A program made the translations under genes and the position numbers. A stretch of 64,000 bases of DNA from Eopsaltria australis (Eukaryota; Chordata; Aves; Passeriformes; Petroicidae), in contig JAVTVJ010000011.1 of assembly GCA_034509425.1 (NCBI GenBank), forward strand, positions 2,790,001 to 2,854,000, given 5' to 3'. Shown piece after piece: positions 24,101 to 36,799 of this stretch; positions within the stretch are counted from its first letter, which is position 1, and every line of letters starts with the position of its first letter. The notes below the pieces were generated by a model. The model had not been told where the DNA came from. It did not search any database and saw only the letters and a program-made list of their open reading frames with translations.

Positions 24101-27100
24101 ACCACTGCTGACAGTTTCAGAGGTCTGCAATGACTCACAGAACTTCTTTGCAATTAGAAGTAATTTAGAATATCCTGTTCTACATATATTTTTAGTAATA
24201 TTTTTATTTATTACTTCATGTGAAAGTAATTTTATTTGCATATTTGTCACCTCTTCATTTGATCACCTCCTCATTCAGTGCTGTCTGATCTTTACATTAG
24301 CATTTGCAGTCACATTGAGTTTTGACTATTCCCAATAATTTTCTGTCATTAAGCAGACTTTGCTACCAGTTTCCACAAGCTAAAATGAAAGCTTTGTAGC
24401 CAGATAAGAAGTTAGATTAGATTAGAAAAGGGTATTTGATGTTTTTAAATCCACTTTTTTGCAATGTTCTACCAAAACTGATAAAAAAAGTCTTTCTTTG
24501 AAAAGTATCTTATCATGAGCAAGTTCCTGTGGTGGGGATGGGAAAGGAAGAGAGGAAAAAAGGTGGGAGAAATAAAATTGAAAAAGATCCAGCTTTTTCC
24601 TTCAACTAGCCTACACTTTTCTGGACAACTTTCTTGTTCTTTTGTTAATAAATTTAAAAAATCTATTAATATTTTTTTCCTTAGTCATATTTTTTGCTTT
24701 GGCAGAGTTGCTAGTTAGTTCATAAAGTCCTACCTTCCACTTACTACGAATAAGATATTATTTTATTTAATAGAATTTTATGTAGCCAAAGGGACCTTTT
24801 TGTGCCTTTGCATGAACATTGTATGGTTTTCTTGACAAACAGGATTCACCTCATACCATTGATAGCAGGTGCTTCACTGAGGGGACAGAAATGTGATCAT
24901 GCTAGTAATAGTGGCAGAGCTTCTGCATGGAAACTAGAGATGGCATCTGGGTTTCCCACAGCCACTTCTGTGTCTTTTAAAATCATTAGGTTCTAAAATG
25001 TCTCCACCTATATGTGAAATTATGTCTATGGAAACTTACAGCTTAACCTTGAAGAAAGTATGTAGTGTTTTTCTTCTTTTTGCATATATCACAAGAATTA
25101 CCAGGGGCCCTATTCAGCCCTCAGGGCTTCACCCCAATTTCAAGTTTAAAAAAATACATTCTCCATTCTGCAGAAATCTTATGCTGATAATGACTAGATG
25201 AAATATAAGGATAATATAAATCCATAGAGAGGTTTAAGGTGACACCAACAGAAGTATATCTCTGCATAGACAAAGGGAACATGTTGCATCTTTGACCTGT
25301 TGTTGCTGACTGATTGCAGTTCATGCAGAATCTCATTAAGGTGGTAATTCCATGTCTCCATTTTATGTCCTTGCTAAATGAATGTAACCTACATGTTGTT
25401 GTTTTAGACATTTCAAGTAAAAATTGCAGACATTGGTATGTTTAAACAGCCATCAGTTCTTATATTACTGAATCCCATTTAGATAAAAATTTCTCATATT
25501 TTCTTGAATTTTGTGGGATTCTTTTCTTCTAAAATGCAGCAAAATGTCATTTTTTTAGCTTACTTTTCACATCTGAAATAATTTCTCAGCCAATAGATAA
25601 CAAAAAATACTTCCAATGCAAACTAATTTTGAATCATCCTCTGGATTTGAAGCTCTGGAAATATAATGACTGACAATGATATTTTCATAAAATTCTCAGA
25701 GGAGGTAATCAGAACAAGATATCATCAGGACAGGTATTACCATTTTAGTTGCATTAACTTTCCTTAAGCAACGCGTTGTATTGTTAATCCCAGATCTTCC
25801 TTACCCTTGGTTGGCTTTTCTCAGCATCCATGAACCATGAAAGATTCAAAGCAACCTACTATTTAGAAATGAGAAATCAATGGTTTTATAAAGCTACTTA
25901 TAATGATCAACCTAAAATAGGAGCAGAGAATAATATAAGATAACAATATCAGTGTGGGTGCCTTAATTTGGCTCTTTATTTACAGCCTCCAGAGATTGAT
26001 TTCAACCTTTAGATATCCCAAATAATTCTAGGAAAATTCTAGGACTACATAAACAATATAGGTTTCCAAATTCAGAAATTCCTATTAGGTGTTTAAATTC
26101 TTTCCTCCTCCTGACCTTTTTGTGTTCTTTTTTTCTTCTCAGTGTTTTAATCTCTTTCAGCTGTGAATATTAAAAACAAAAACATGGAAAAAAGAAGAAG
26201 AATCCATGTAATAAAATATTTCCAGAGGATAGCAAATTGGCACATCCATCATATGGAGCTTTGAACTACAAAACTCTCCGTTCTCATAGGCTCATGAATT
26301 CAGCAAGGAAGCTTTGTGGTGGTTCCTCATTGCACCCTCTCTTACGGAGTGATTTGGCTTGTTTGTTAAAATAATAGCCACACATAATTAATAGATATAC
26401 AAAATAAATATGAATAGCAAGAGGACTCTATTCTCATTTTTTAAAAGATAACTTTTGATAAATGCAGCTCTTTTTCAAACACAGTCATGGACTTTGCTCA
26501 CTTGGCAAGACTCATCACTACAATGGATAACAGCCTCCATGAAGTAGTTTACCCTTTGGTCTGCTTCATTTAATATCTCAGATCTCCAGTGTCAGTACTG
26601 GGTTGTGGTCATCTGAAAATCCATATCAAATAAATTAGTTAATTTCCTGAACTCTTTTGGATAAACAAACTCATTTATTCTGATAAGTGAAAGCACTTGG
26701 AAAAGCATATGCTGCTTGTCTGGGCAAAAGACTGACTCACTGACATTCTAGATAGCTAAGATTTCTTATCCAGGTGGCCTAATTTCAGATTTACAGTCTA
26801 GGCTTGGAAATCTACTTTGACTTCTCTTTTTACTATGCTACTGGAACTATAACAAAGCTGAGAATTAAGTAACACATTTCCCACCACGTACCTCTCTGTT
26901 TCTTCTGTGTTAGTCTTCCATTCCTGCAAAATCATAATCTTTTGCAGTTATGGATATCTAATTTGGACAAAGGTCTCATTGGGAAGCCAGTTAGGGTCTG
27001 CAGGAAGCTCCTCTAAGTTAGTACTTCAAAAATTGGGAAAAAACCTTAAGTGTGGATAAAATTAACAAAACTTCTGTATCTTTTGTTCTAAGATATTCCT

Positions 27101-27180
27101 TCTGCAGTGAGTTTTAAATTTTTATAATTGATAATTATTAGATAGCAAATTGTTAATAAGGAAGTTGTCTGCAAAGTGGT
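18104..27180. other. 9 kb of AT-rich DNA, nothing recognised
   Basis: No repeat family, exon structure, RNA gene or palindromic element was recognised. There are scattered A- and T-runs (for example 18388-18397 and 20138-20150) and a weak ACACAT/CATACAC-rich patch at 23310-23360. The open frames here (longest 107 codons, 22401-22724 plus, and 104 codons, 21944-22258 minus) have no recognisable products. The region is best read as desert or intron. Confidence 0.5.
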
Positions 27181-27257
27181 GCTCACCCAATGGAGTGAGC
27201 AAGACAATCCACTGGGGTGCAGGAGGAATTTTTTTGGATCATTATTAATGATCCAAA
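27181..27257. repeat. Two small inverted repeats
   Basis: GCTCAC at 27181-27186 pairs with GTGAGC at 27195-27200. TTTGGATCATT at 27233-27243 is an exact reverse complement of 27247-27257, with the 3-base loop ATT. Both sit directly beside the AT-rich tract that follows. Confidence 0.75.
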
Positions 27258-27287
27258 TAATTTATAATGCATATACAATAACTTTGC

Positions 27288-27410
27288 ATTATATATAATT
27301 TATAATATATAATATATATATTATTATATATATTATATATATATATATTATATATTATATTATTATATATATTTTATTATGTTATATATATATAATTTAT
27401 AATACATATG
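27288..27410. repeat. (TA)n-type AT microsatellite
   Basis: The tract is almost pure A/T with many TATATA and TTATAT units, self-complementary and able to form cruciforms. It is a typical unstable simple repeat. A smaller similar tract lies at 62905-62955. Confidence 0.9.
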
Positions 27411-28120
27411 TATTAGTATAGTAGTATATGCACAAAAATTATAAAGAAAAACACAAATGTGCATATGTTGGCAGTGCATGCTCCTAATTTTTTTCATATG
27501 GTTGCACAGTCAAAAAAGTTTAGATACCACTGCAATAAAGAATCAATGGCATTTACAAAGCCTTTTTAACTTTTAAAAGTACAAAAAGTTTCACGTGCAG
27601 AAATCTCTTGTCTAAATTTTGTGAGCAAAATTAAAAATTGCAGTATAAAGCCCTAATCAAAATCAAGATAGTGCATTAAAAATCTGTGAACAGTTCCATA
27701 AATAAACACTCTTCATAATCAAAGCAGCTTGGAAAAATCATCTTCCTATCCGATATGAGTGGCATTTAAATTCCTCCCTATTCCTTAACAATTTCCCTAT
27801 TAGGAAAAAGGTCAGAGATAAAGAGTTACAGATGAATACAGTTTAATGCGGCAAGGAAAAGAAAAGCCTCTTTTGTAAAGAAGACTCATCTCTTGCTAAA
27901 TCTAGCTAAAATAAATTTAAAAAAATATATTTCCTGCTCAGCTATAAAATATAAGCAGCTACATACATGGAACAACTATTTTTTATTATTTTTTTGCCAG
28001 TCCTTGACAGAAAAATTATGCTTGGGAATTTGAAACTCTTATACACCATTCACGTGTACCTAATAAATAATGACAGAGAATGGGTAAGCCTAGTGGCTTA
28101 CATGTCTGAATAATATTTAC
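27411..28120. other. AT-rich non-coding DNA
   Basis: No gene or repeat family was recognised. Confidence 0.5.
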
Positions 28121-28340
28121 TTAACCAGAACATTAATGCATCACTTTTTTTTGTTTTGTTTTGTTTTCCCTGAGCTGAACGGTTCAGCTAACATAATTGC
28201 CACAGTCATTCTCTCAGCAGCACTGAAATCTACATTTAAGTGCCATCTGTGAGGCAGTCAAAAACTGGCTGATTCTGTGCCTTTGTTGTCCTGTATGATG
28301 TTATGCCTTAGTTAATAACTGAGAATTCAAGCACAAAGAT
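28121..28340. promoter_or_regulatory. Possible conserved non-coding element with a 17-base palindrome
   Basis: After a T-rich TTTTG tract (28146-28168) comes AGCTGAACGGTTCAGCT at 28173-28189, a perfect palindrome around a central G. The downstream sequence is of balanced composition, with motifs such as ATAATTG and CATCTG, and no open frame or repeat identity. Its texture resembles deeply conserved vertebrate enhancers, but conservation could not be tested. Confidence 0.25.
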
Positions 28341-31300
28341 GAATCTCTCTGATGTCATTCCCTTCATTGTATGTGAAGATCTGTGCCCCACCACCTACTA
28401 AGCTTTCCCTGACTGACCCGTGTTTACCTTCTGTTGGTGCCACTTCCCACTGTGTTATTGATGTGCTTTTCTGCCCAGGAAGCCGTCCTTCTCAATGCAT
28501 TTTGTTAAGCTCAGGCCATGGGCACACACTGTTCTTTGTTGTACTGTATATGAGGAATGTTTTTGGGGGGAACACTGATGGTATCACTGATTAGGAGTTA
28601 AAGTGTCTTCGAAGCCACAGAAGCAACATGCTGCATTGCCAGCACGCTGTATTGCAGGGATTAATCTTAAAAGCTATTCAATTATGAGGTTTTTCCTCAT
28701 AACTAAGCACCTTTCATTTACATAACAGAAAGCTATATGTTTCTGAATGCACAGACTATGCAAGTTTCAGTCAGTTTTTGATTCTCTTCTCTTATTGTTT
28801 AGGTTTTCTTCATTTAGCATTGTTCAAATCTGTGCAGAATGGGAGTTGACATTTAAGATCAGCAATACTATTAAAGGAACAATGCGCCTGCCGATTAACC
28901 TCCAAGGAAACCAGATGTGGAGGCAAAAAGTTGCCTTGCTGATTTGGAGGTTATTTTTTTTCTTATATTAAAAGGTGTTTCCCAAAATGCAGTGTATGCT
29001 CTCAATCATGAGCTAGGGACAGAAAAGGAAGAAAAAGGGGGAAAAAAAAGGGACACAAAAAAGTCTGGTTGGCAGGAGGACAATTAATGAGGTTATGCTT
29101 TGGTCAATACATGCCAAAGCCAGACCACGAACATTTTGGGCTTCATTTCCAAAAAGAGTAGAAATTTCACCTCTAAAAATAGTGGGAAGTGCTCCTCCTG
29201 GGCTTTTTTTTTCTCTTCGTGGTACTGGTGATATTTTCACTAAACCTCTAATACCTGCTTATGTTTCCTGAGTAAGTCTACTGGTGAACCAACTTACTCT
29301 CTTTTTGATTCTTGTCATTAATCAGAAAGAAATCCATGAAATGGTGGCTGCTCACTTACGAATAACAAATCCTGTAAAATTATACCCTGAATGAGGTCTT
29401 TCCTTCCCTCTGTGCAGTTTGTCTTCTAAACTTAATCGATTCTGACTTTGTCTCTGCAAGGAATGCCAATTGTGCATTCTGATCTCTGTTAACCCACCTA
29501 GGGAGAAAAAAGTATTTCAAAACACATGTAGGACAAGAGGCTTGATGAAGCAAAACGACAAAATGATGACTAAGTCTAATGAACACTGTGATTTAAAGCA
29601 TCTCACCTTTGGAAAATAAAATAATATTCAGAGAGTTCTCCTTCCTGACTGCCATCTCAAGTGAGTTGATATTTGGTCTGTGACAGCACTACTAATTTTC
29701 TTCTCTCTCCTAGAAGTGCAATGGTCCATACTATCTTATTAGTTATGCTCTTTATTGCATAAATGCTGTGTCTCCTTAGCAGAAATAAAGTATTAATGAA
29801 CTTGTGGTGACACCAAGGGGACCAACTGGATTAATGAACGACAGACATCTTAGACACTAAACACATCATCAGAGCCGTTTAATCTGAATGACAGCACCTC
29901 TGATGCTTCTGAAACAGGAGGCATATATGAAAAATTCGTTTTCTACCTTTACTTACAACCATAAAAGTGGTAGTAATTAAACATTTATTCTTGCAGGAAA
30001 AATCAAAATACTGATTTGATACATGAACTCTTTAGTTTCTTTTCAAGTAGATCCTTATAGATTCAGAAAGAAAAGCAAGTGAGCAAGCAAACAAAGCAAA
30101 CAAAAGACAAACCTGGACTTTACATAATTCTAACATTTCTACCACCTTTGTTTTATTCTAAAATAATAAAGTCAACTAGCATTAATAACATATTTTGATA
30201 ACATCTAATATGGCGGTCACACTTCTCTTAAAACAACGAAAAATATTTTCCTCAGGAATCTTTTTATTGTGTTTTTTCCCTCTGTGTATCATATGCCTCT
30301 ACAAAAGGTGAAGAGTTTTGTTCAGGATATGGGTTTCTTTTTTCAGTTACAGAATAATCAGGAAAAAATATCAAAATTAAGCAGTAAAGAGCTGAAGTAG
30401 CCACTTTCTAATGCATTCTAGATGAATTCTGTGGGAGGAATAGGAAAAAAAAAAGCCCAAGAGGAGAATTCCCTGCTGTTTTTCAAAGGTGAGTTTTCTG
30501 CTCTTGTGGGAAATGAAACCCCAAAAGAGAAGGTAGTGAACACTACTTCTCTGGTATTTATTACATACCCATTAATCATTAATGCTCTATTTTGCTAGTC
30601 AATCAGTAGTAACACAGTTTCATAGAGACTTTGTTGTAATTTGGATGTCTCAATGCCATTTTGTACGTAGCTAATCAATGGCTTGTATTCAAATTCAAGA
30701 GTTTAAGGATTGAAGAAATAGGTTTGATATTTTCCTAACTGAAAGGTCTAAAGAAAAGTAATATTTCATATTTGACACTGCCTTTTTCTTTATTGATCAC
30801 TCAGTAGAGCTGGAAAAGATCACTGATGTCACTGTTACTTCCCTGCTTCCTGCTTTATTAACAATGATATATTGCTCTCTTTGGAAATAAATACACTGGA
30901 AGCAATATACCAAAACAGGGGAAAGTGCCATATCAGTTCTAGTCATTTGTTTGATCTCCTTATAGACTATTTATGGATGAAATGTTACAACTGTACTTAT
31001 TAATTCATGTTCTGTTTACAGTTGAAAATATGGACTTAATTCAAAGCCAAGTGCTTTAAGATAGAAACAGTTATAGCATTCTCAAAATAGAAATATTGTT
31101 TTTTCTTTTAGGCAAACTATTTAACAACCTATGGATCAGGAGCTGCTATTTTTTTCTCTAGATAAGTAATAATTCAGTTTTTTTTGGTTTTTGGTTTTTG
31201 TTTTAATTAGTAATGATGCTTTAATTTAATTTGAAAAGGAATTAAAGGAGAAAAACTGGACTACTAAGGGATTTGCAGCTAGCTGTACATAATGACTTAC

Positions 31301-31390
31301 TTTTTACATGCCAATAAAGACAATTTTAGACCTAATGAGTGATTTCAGTAATTATTTGTAACATGAATAAGCACGGCATTTGCAAATATA
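28341..31390. other. AT-rich non-coding DNA
   Basis: No gene or repeat family was recognised. The 80-codon plus frame 28352-28594 and the 75-codon minus frame 29013-29240 are unsupported. A T-rich stretch with GGTTTTT units lies at 31178-31204. Confidence 0.5.
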
Positions 31391-31443
31391 ATGATACACT
31401 GTGTATCATCATATCTCTCTAGAGATGTACTATCATATCTCTC
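31391..31443. repeat. Palindrome cluster with a short direct repeat
   Basis: ATGATACAC at 31391-31399 and GTGTATCAT at 31401-31409 form a perfect 9-base-arm palindrome with a single central T. ATCATATCTCTC occurs twice, at 31407-31418 and 31432-31443, and a smaller ATCTCT/AGAGAT inverted repeat lies between. Confidence 0.75.
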
Positions 31444-31559
31444 AAGACAGTTCATAAAAGCACATGGCCTTTGTTCATCAAAATCAACGACAAACATACA
31501 GTTTCATCCTATCTATTGTTTGTAGAGCAAAAATATCCATAAACATTTCTCTTCATCCT

Positions 31560-32130
31560 TTTCTCAGCTGCAATGTGCTATAGGCAGATCTTTTAAATGA
31601 GAGCAGTGCATTATAGAAGATATGACTAATCTAGAGTATTTCCATTTGAAAGAGAAATGAGTAATAATTGATTGGCCTAGATCCAAAGTCACAGTGGGGT
31701 TCAAAAAGCTTGTAAGTGCCCTCATAAAAATAGAAGCTGTATCAACCAATTGAATTTAATTACATGTGAAGGTGATGAGGGAGCTAAACAGCCTGTAATT
31801 GGAGTCCAATTACTCAGCTGGTCTTCCATAAAATTAATTCATCTGAAAGTTTGCCATTGTCCCATGCTCAAGGCCTGCTGCTGGTTTAATTAGTTAATAC
31901 TGAGGAATCTTGAAACATTACATTATTTTGTCTTTATTGCCAATTATGGGTTAAGGAAAATTGTGTATAAAATATTAACATCTGCTTCCAGCACAACTTG
32001 GAGAGGGCAAAGGCAAAATATCTTATACTTAATCATGTTAAGAGGAGGAAAATGTCTTTAAACACAGAGAAAAATCTTCCTGCTAGTCAAGGCTTATCAA
32101 ATTAAAAATGAAGGTGCAACAGATCATTTG
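31560..32130. promoter_or_regulatory. Candidate conserved non-coding element (enhancer-like)
   Basis: This non-coding stretch is dense in motifs of developmental enhancers. Homeodomain cores TAATTA occur at 31757-31762 and within TTTAATTAGTTAAT at 31885-31898. A perfect GTAATTGG/CCAATTAC inverted pair lies at 31795-31813, and an E-box CAGCTG at 31815-31820 directly follows it. There is no repeat family and no plausible coding frame. The texture fits the conserved elements that populate gene deserts around developmental genes. This is inference from motif density only; conservation was not tested. Confidence 0.35.
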
Positions 32131-35100
32131 AATGAGATGTAATAAAAATCTGAAATATAAGAGTTTATGTAGCAGCTTCATGTAGAAAGAGTTTAAGTCT
32201 GTTATAGAGTTCAAGAATCACTTGTATCCAGAGGAAAGCCAGATAGGAAAACAGTTGGGATCACTGTCCTTTTACTCAGTGGTAGTATCTGTATTGTTCC
32301 TAATAACTTTGGGAGTGAGTGCAGTAGCGTTCCCTGACTTCCTTCACTATCAGCAATATACCATTCACATCTAAACATTAACATTAAATAAGGCTTAGTC
32401 ACTTGAAAGCCAACAGCTGCTGAATATTGTTCTAGCAATTTCTGTCTCTCTTTTTCATATAAAACCTGTGTAGACAACTTGAAATTAAATGGAAAGGAGA
32501 CGGGAAGTACCTGTACTTAAATTAAACTCTAAAAGACAAAACCATTCAGTCCTGGTTTGTTTCAAAACTGTCTGCAGAAACTGTAAGATTTTCTACTGTT
32601 TTAACAGATTTAGGTCAGTCTACTGACTGAGTTGAAACCTTTTCTCTTATGGTAATCTCGGAAATAAGAAGCATTGAAAACAAAAGTACTATGTGCTCAG
32701 AAGTGGGTGCTGTGTGATACATGATTCCAAAACATTTTTTGAGCTTGAAATGGTGAAGGAGAAAAAAAATACTTGATGAGTCCCAAGAATGGTATGCATT
32801 TATTTCCCCAAAGACTCTTTCATATCTACAGAGAGCTAATTACAGTATGAAAACTATAAAAAGTTCAATTTTGGAAAGTTTGGGAAAATGTGTATCAACA
32901 ACAGGCTTTTTTCTTTTCTTAAGAGTGAAAATTTAAAGAGAATCCATTTTGTGAACAGTGCACACTGGACTAAAGTAGCTTTTTAAAGACTTATACACAC
33001 TACTGTACTTTTCACAAACTGTCTCGGACATAAAATAAACAAATTTATTTTAAGCCCATTGAAAATATGTAACACAAATTGCCACTATGATTTTCTATAC
33101 CTCTTCCATGAGTAGAGCTATTGAAGCGAGTTGCTTTTTAAACTCATTTTATTCAATTGAAAATGTGGAGAAAAATCTCTATTTACTGGAGTAATATTAA
33201 AGTCAGATTTTTAAAACAAAATATACTGTGTATTTCAGAAACTGTGAGAAACAGGCTAATCTCCTAAGGGCTAGATTTCATGATGACTCGGAAAGGTAAA
33301 AAAAAGCCAGAAAACCCTCTGCGCAAAAACTGAGTCAGAAACTGAAGAACTTCATCTAACTTTTAAAGAAAAATAAATATAAGGCTTCATTTCCCAAACT
33401 TAAGAAGGAAAGTGCTGGAGCCGTAAACATTCTTTTAAGCCATAGAGATGCATTAAGTTTCTTTAATTAATCTGAACTATTTCTATGCTCTGCCAGCTCT
33501 ATAAAACATGAAGAAATGAAACGAAAGATGTTGAACAATACAGTCAGGAAGGCAAGGAAATTATACTTGTAAAACTTAAGGGCTTCCTGACAAGGGAGGG
33601 TCTACCATAAAACTATTAGAAATAATCCAAAAGATTAGGTAAACAGCTATTAAATAGAATTCACTTCTGTAATTAACATACAGGATTACTCCATCATGGC
33701 TGTTAATAGGGTAATCAGTGGATGATTTCTAAGGTTAAGTTTCTGTGCTTTTCCTTCTGCTCATGGGAAGAGGGCAGCGAGCAGCCCAGCACACAGGTAG
33801 TGAGCAGCTGCTGGGGGTTGCTAGTGCTGGAGAGGAGGCACAGAAGTGCTTCCTGTCAAACAGAGATGGCAGGACATTGCCACTTAAAATGTCAGCATTT
33901 TTAAGGAAACACGTGTTTGTCTCAAGCCCCTGGTACTAATTTGAGTGGCTGCCATTCAGATAAGTAAATTCATTTGCCATACAAAAAATCCGAGTGTTTC
34001 CTGTTTAGAATAACAATAAGAGTGTGTGCAAAGTCAAAGTGATGTATCCTACCAAAAATATATATCTCCTCTGTCTCTTTCTGTCTCCTTCTATACTCCT
34101 TAAAAAGCAGCTCCAACTTAAAAGGACCAACTAACAAAAAGTATTTCCTTTCCTTGGGATGGAGATACTTGACTAAAAGAATAATGCTGACTTTAATTAT
34201 ATGCAGACAGTGAACTTTATCCCCCTTATTATATTTACAGACTGTATATATTCTGTTTCTCATTCATAGCAGAATAAATATGTAAAAAGAAAATATTTGA
34301 CATTTTACAAATTATTATTTACTTTTGACAACAAGCAAGAAAATTTCAGCCTTGTATATCTACCAAGCCTATAAAAAACAAATAGTTTTGTTGGCCTTGG
34401 AAATACTGAAATTGGAGGTATATGAAGGAGTATTATGGGTCTCTATCTTATTTATGGGACATTTTACTTAGATCATGGGCATTGAAGAGATTTTTTTACA
34501 AGCTGTATAGTCACAAATAAGATCAAATCATAAAAGGTTCAATGAGGAATGTAACAAAATTTCACCCTGTCTTCCTTAAATAAATATTTGGTTGAAAAAA
34601 GTAGTCAATACTGGAATATTTCTGTCATATTTCATTTTGCACTGACAAAAAGAGTGGAGATATAAATGATCTGGTACAGTGTCCTCTGTCTTCATCCATG
34701 CACTGACCAGAAAGAAAAACCATTCTCTCTTGAGGAGTTCTTTGTATGTCTTTCTCTTTGTGGAGAAACTTCACCCAAGTAAGTAGCATAACTTGGCAGC
34801 CTCACTCATGAGCAGAAAAAGTCAGTCTTACACTTCTGCTAAAGAAAGTAAATAATTGCTTTGACTGAAAAAAAATCATTTCCAAGGTAAAAGCAGGATA
34901 TATGTATTGACATTTTCACATTGTTGAAATCTATAATCTTGCAAGAAGTCAGCAAACAAGCTGTACTTAAACAAAATTGCCTGCCTACATGAAGCTATTT
35001 GCAAGACTGGGACATAAAGGAGCAGCAATCCATAAAGAGAAATTTATTTTTATTTCATTTTAATGACCTTTAATATTTGCAGAGCACTTTAGAAATGAAA

Positions 35101-35194
35101 AATGGTCCATCTAATTTCTACATCAGATGTGTGCACTTCATCTCATCAATATTCCACCTGTATGTGCATCATTCAGATGGCTGTTTAAGGGCTG
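32131..35194. other. AT-rich non-coding DNA
   Basis: No gene was recognised. A CAG-rich patch at 33770-33860 and an isolated donor-like GTAAGT at 34779 were seen but not called. The 97-codon minus frame 33970-34263 has no recognisable product. Confidence 0.5.
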
Positions 35195-35271
35195 GTGACT
35201 GACTCTAAAAAAAATACTGTCGGTGAAAGCCAAAAAGTGAGCTGCAAAAAAAGACTGCTTATGTTCTTTAG

Positions 35272-35468
35272 GGTTAAAGAGTCCAGCCCAAAGATTGCTC
35301 TGTACAGATACCTAATTAGATGTGTATGTGGGTCTATGCTACGTGACATAGGACTGCAAACCTTGCTTTCCTCAGGAAAAAGGAAGACCAAGGCTCTTTG
35401 CCACTCTCTTAATAAGTTCATGGTCTGTCTAGCCCCTATTGTACTCTGCGGCAGCTGTGGTCTCATAG
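35272..35468 (+). other. Candidate exon or pseudo-exon with strong donor
   Basis: A good donor, ATAG|GTAAGTG, follows position 35468. The acceptor could be TTCTTTAG ending at 35271, giving a 197-base exon, or CTTTCCTCAG ending at 35375, giving a 93-base exon. The frame through both stays open and belongs to a 98-codon open stretch starting at 35195. The opposite strand is also open for 93 codons, which weakens the coding case. The product is cysteine- and lysine-rich and not recognised. It is not phase-compatible with the other exon candidates of this window. It may be a non-coding RNA exon or a chance pseudo-exon. Confidence 0.2.
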
Positions 35469-35491
35469 GTAAGTGTATCTTTCTGAAATAG

Positions 35492-36799
35492 AAAGGCTGT
35501 TTTTACATGCAGGGAAAGATTGCTTAGTCTTATATGAAACTTTTCATAGAAAAATTTGCTGCACAAGATGTTGTCAAAGGGACACACTGCTTTTATCCCT
35601 CCATTTTAAACTGGAGGTCAGTCTCCGTGACAGGACTAAATATATCACTTCTTATCATTTACACTCTTACCTTATTTGACGGGATTAATTATTTTCACTG
35701 TGTTAAGAGAGAATAGTATTTTTTAATTGGGTTCATTTGAAGGAAGGGAGGTATGCAGCAAAGCTTTTAAAAATGTATATATTTGTGTCTGTCAGTATGT
35801 GTATAATAGGAGGTGTTTTGCACCCTACAGAATGATTTCCATTTTCATAGGAATCGGATGTAACTGTGAGCAACTTACATTTGATAGTTTTTGTTTTGGT
35901 GACACCATAAGCAAAAGGAGGGTTTTTTCCTATTTTACTGGCAATTGCAAGTTTTTATTGTTTTATTTTTCATTCATATTCAGCTGTATACTCTCACTTT
36001 ATCATACTTGTAAAATTCAATTTTAAAATTACACAGAATGGCATTTAGAAGTAATGTCAGCTATGGGCCGAGTTCTGATACACTTGTAAACACAACCCTC
36101 CATCTATTCCTTAATAAGATGCTATTGAGGATATAGATTTGAAGAATTTTAACCTTCATAAATTTCAAGCACATAGAAGATTAATGGGAAAAAATATATA
36201 AAACTTGATAATTGTAAGAATTATTTTTAAAAAGATAAATTATTTGATGGAAAAGGGAAAAAAAATCCCATATAAATCCATGTCATGAGTTTAATATTCT
36301 CTTATATTTTCCTGCAGCAGGAAAAAGGCATAGCTGTTGTCACAGTGTAAGTATTGAGATAAAGAGCATTGAATGATTTTGTATATAATTCTGTGAAAAC
36401 TTTTCTTTAATATTTGAAGAAATATTTCTGTGCGACATTCCATGTGATAGTTTCCACAAATAAGCTATTATGTAAAGAAAAAAAGTTTTGCCTTATTTCC
36501 CATTATATTCTTGCACAAGAAATAGTCTTCTATGCCACACACATCACAAAGCTACACTTTTTGCCCCAGTTTCCACAACCCAAGCACAACTGTAGCTTTT
36601 AAAAGTGTATGTCTTTCCCTGCCTATATTATATGAGTGAACCTGGAATGGAATTGAAACATATGAAAAAATCTGAGAAGCAAAAAAGTCAATAATGCAGC
36701 AAGGAAAACCAGTATCCTTTGTCATTATACAGTCCATAACAGTAATGTTTTTTACACTAACTCTTTGACTTTAAATAAACCAGAAATCTTTCCTCTCCT
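35492..36799. other. AT-rich non-coding DNA
   Basis: Several short plus-strand frames (35473-35679, 35534-35716, 35727-36026) overlap or follow each other but have no recognisable products and no joint exon structure. Confidence 0.45.

Noticed and set aside
34710..34778. Short segment between ACCAG and GTAAGTAG as an exon
   Set aside because: The acceptor is mediocre, the product is unrecognised, and such pairs are expected often by chance in 64 kb.
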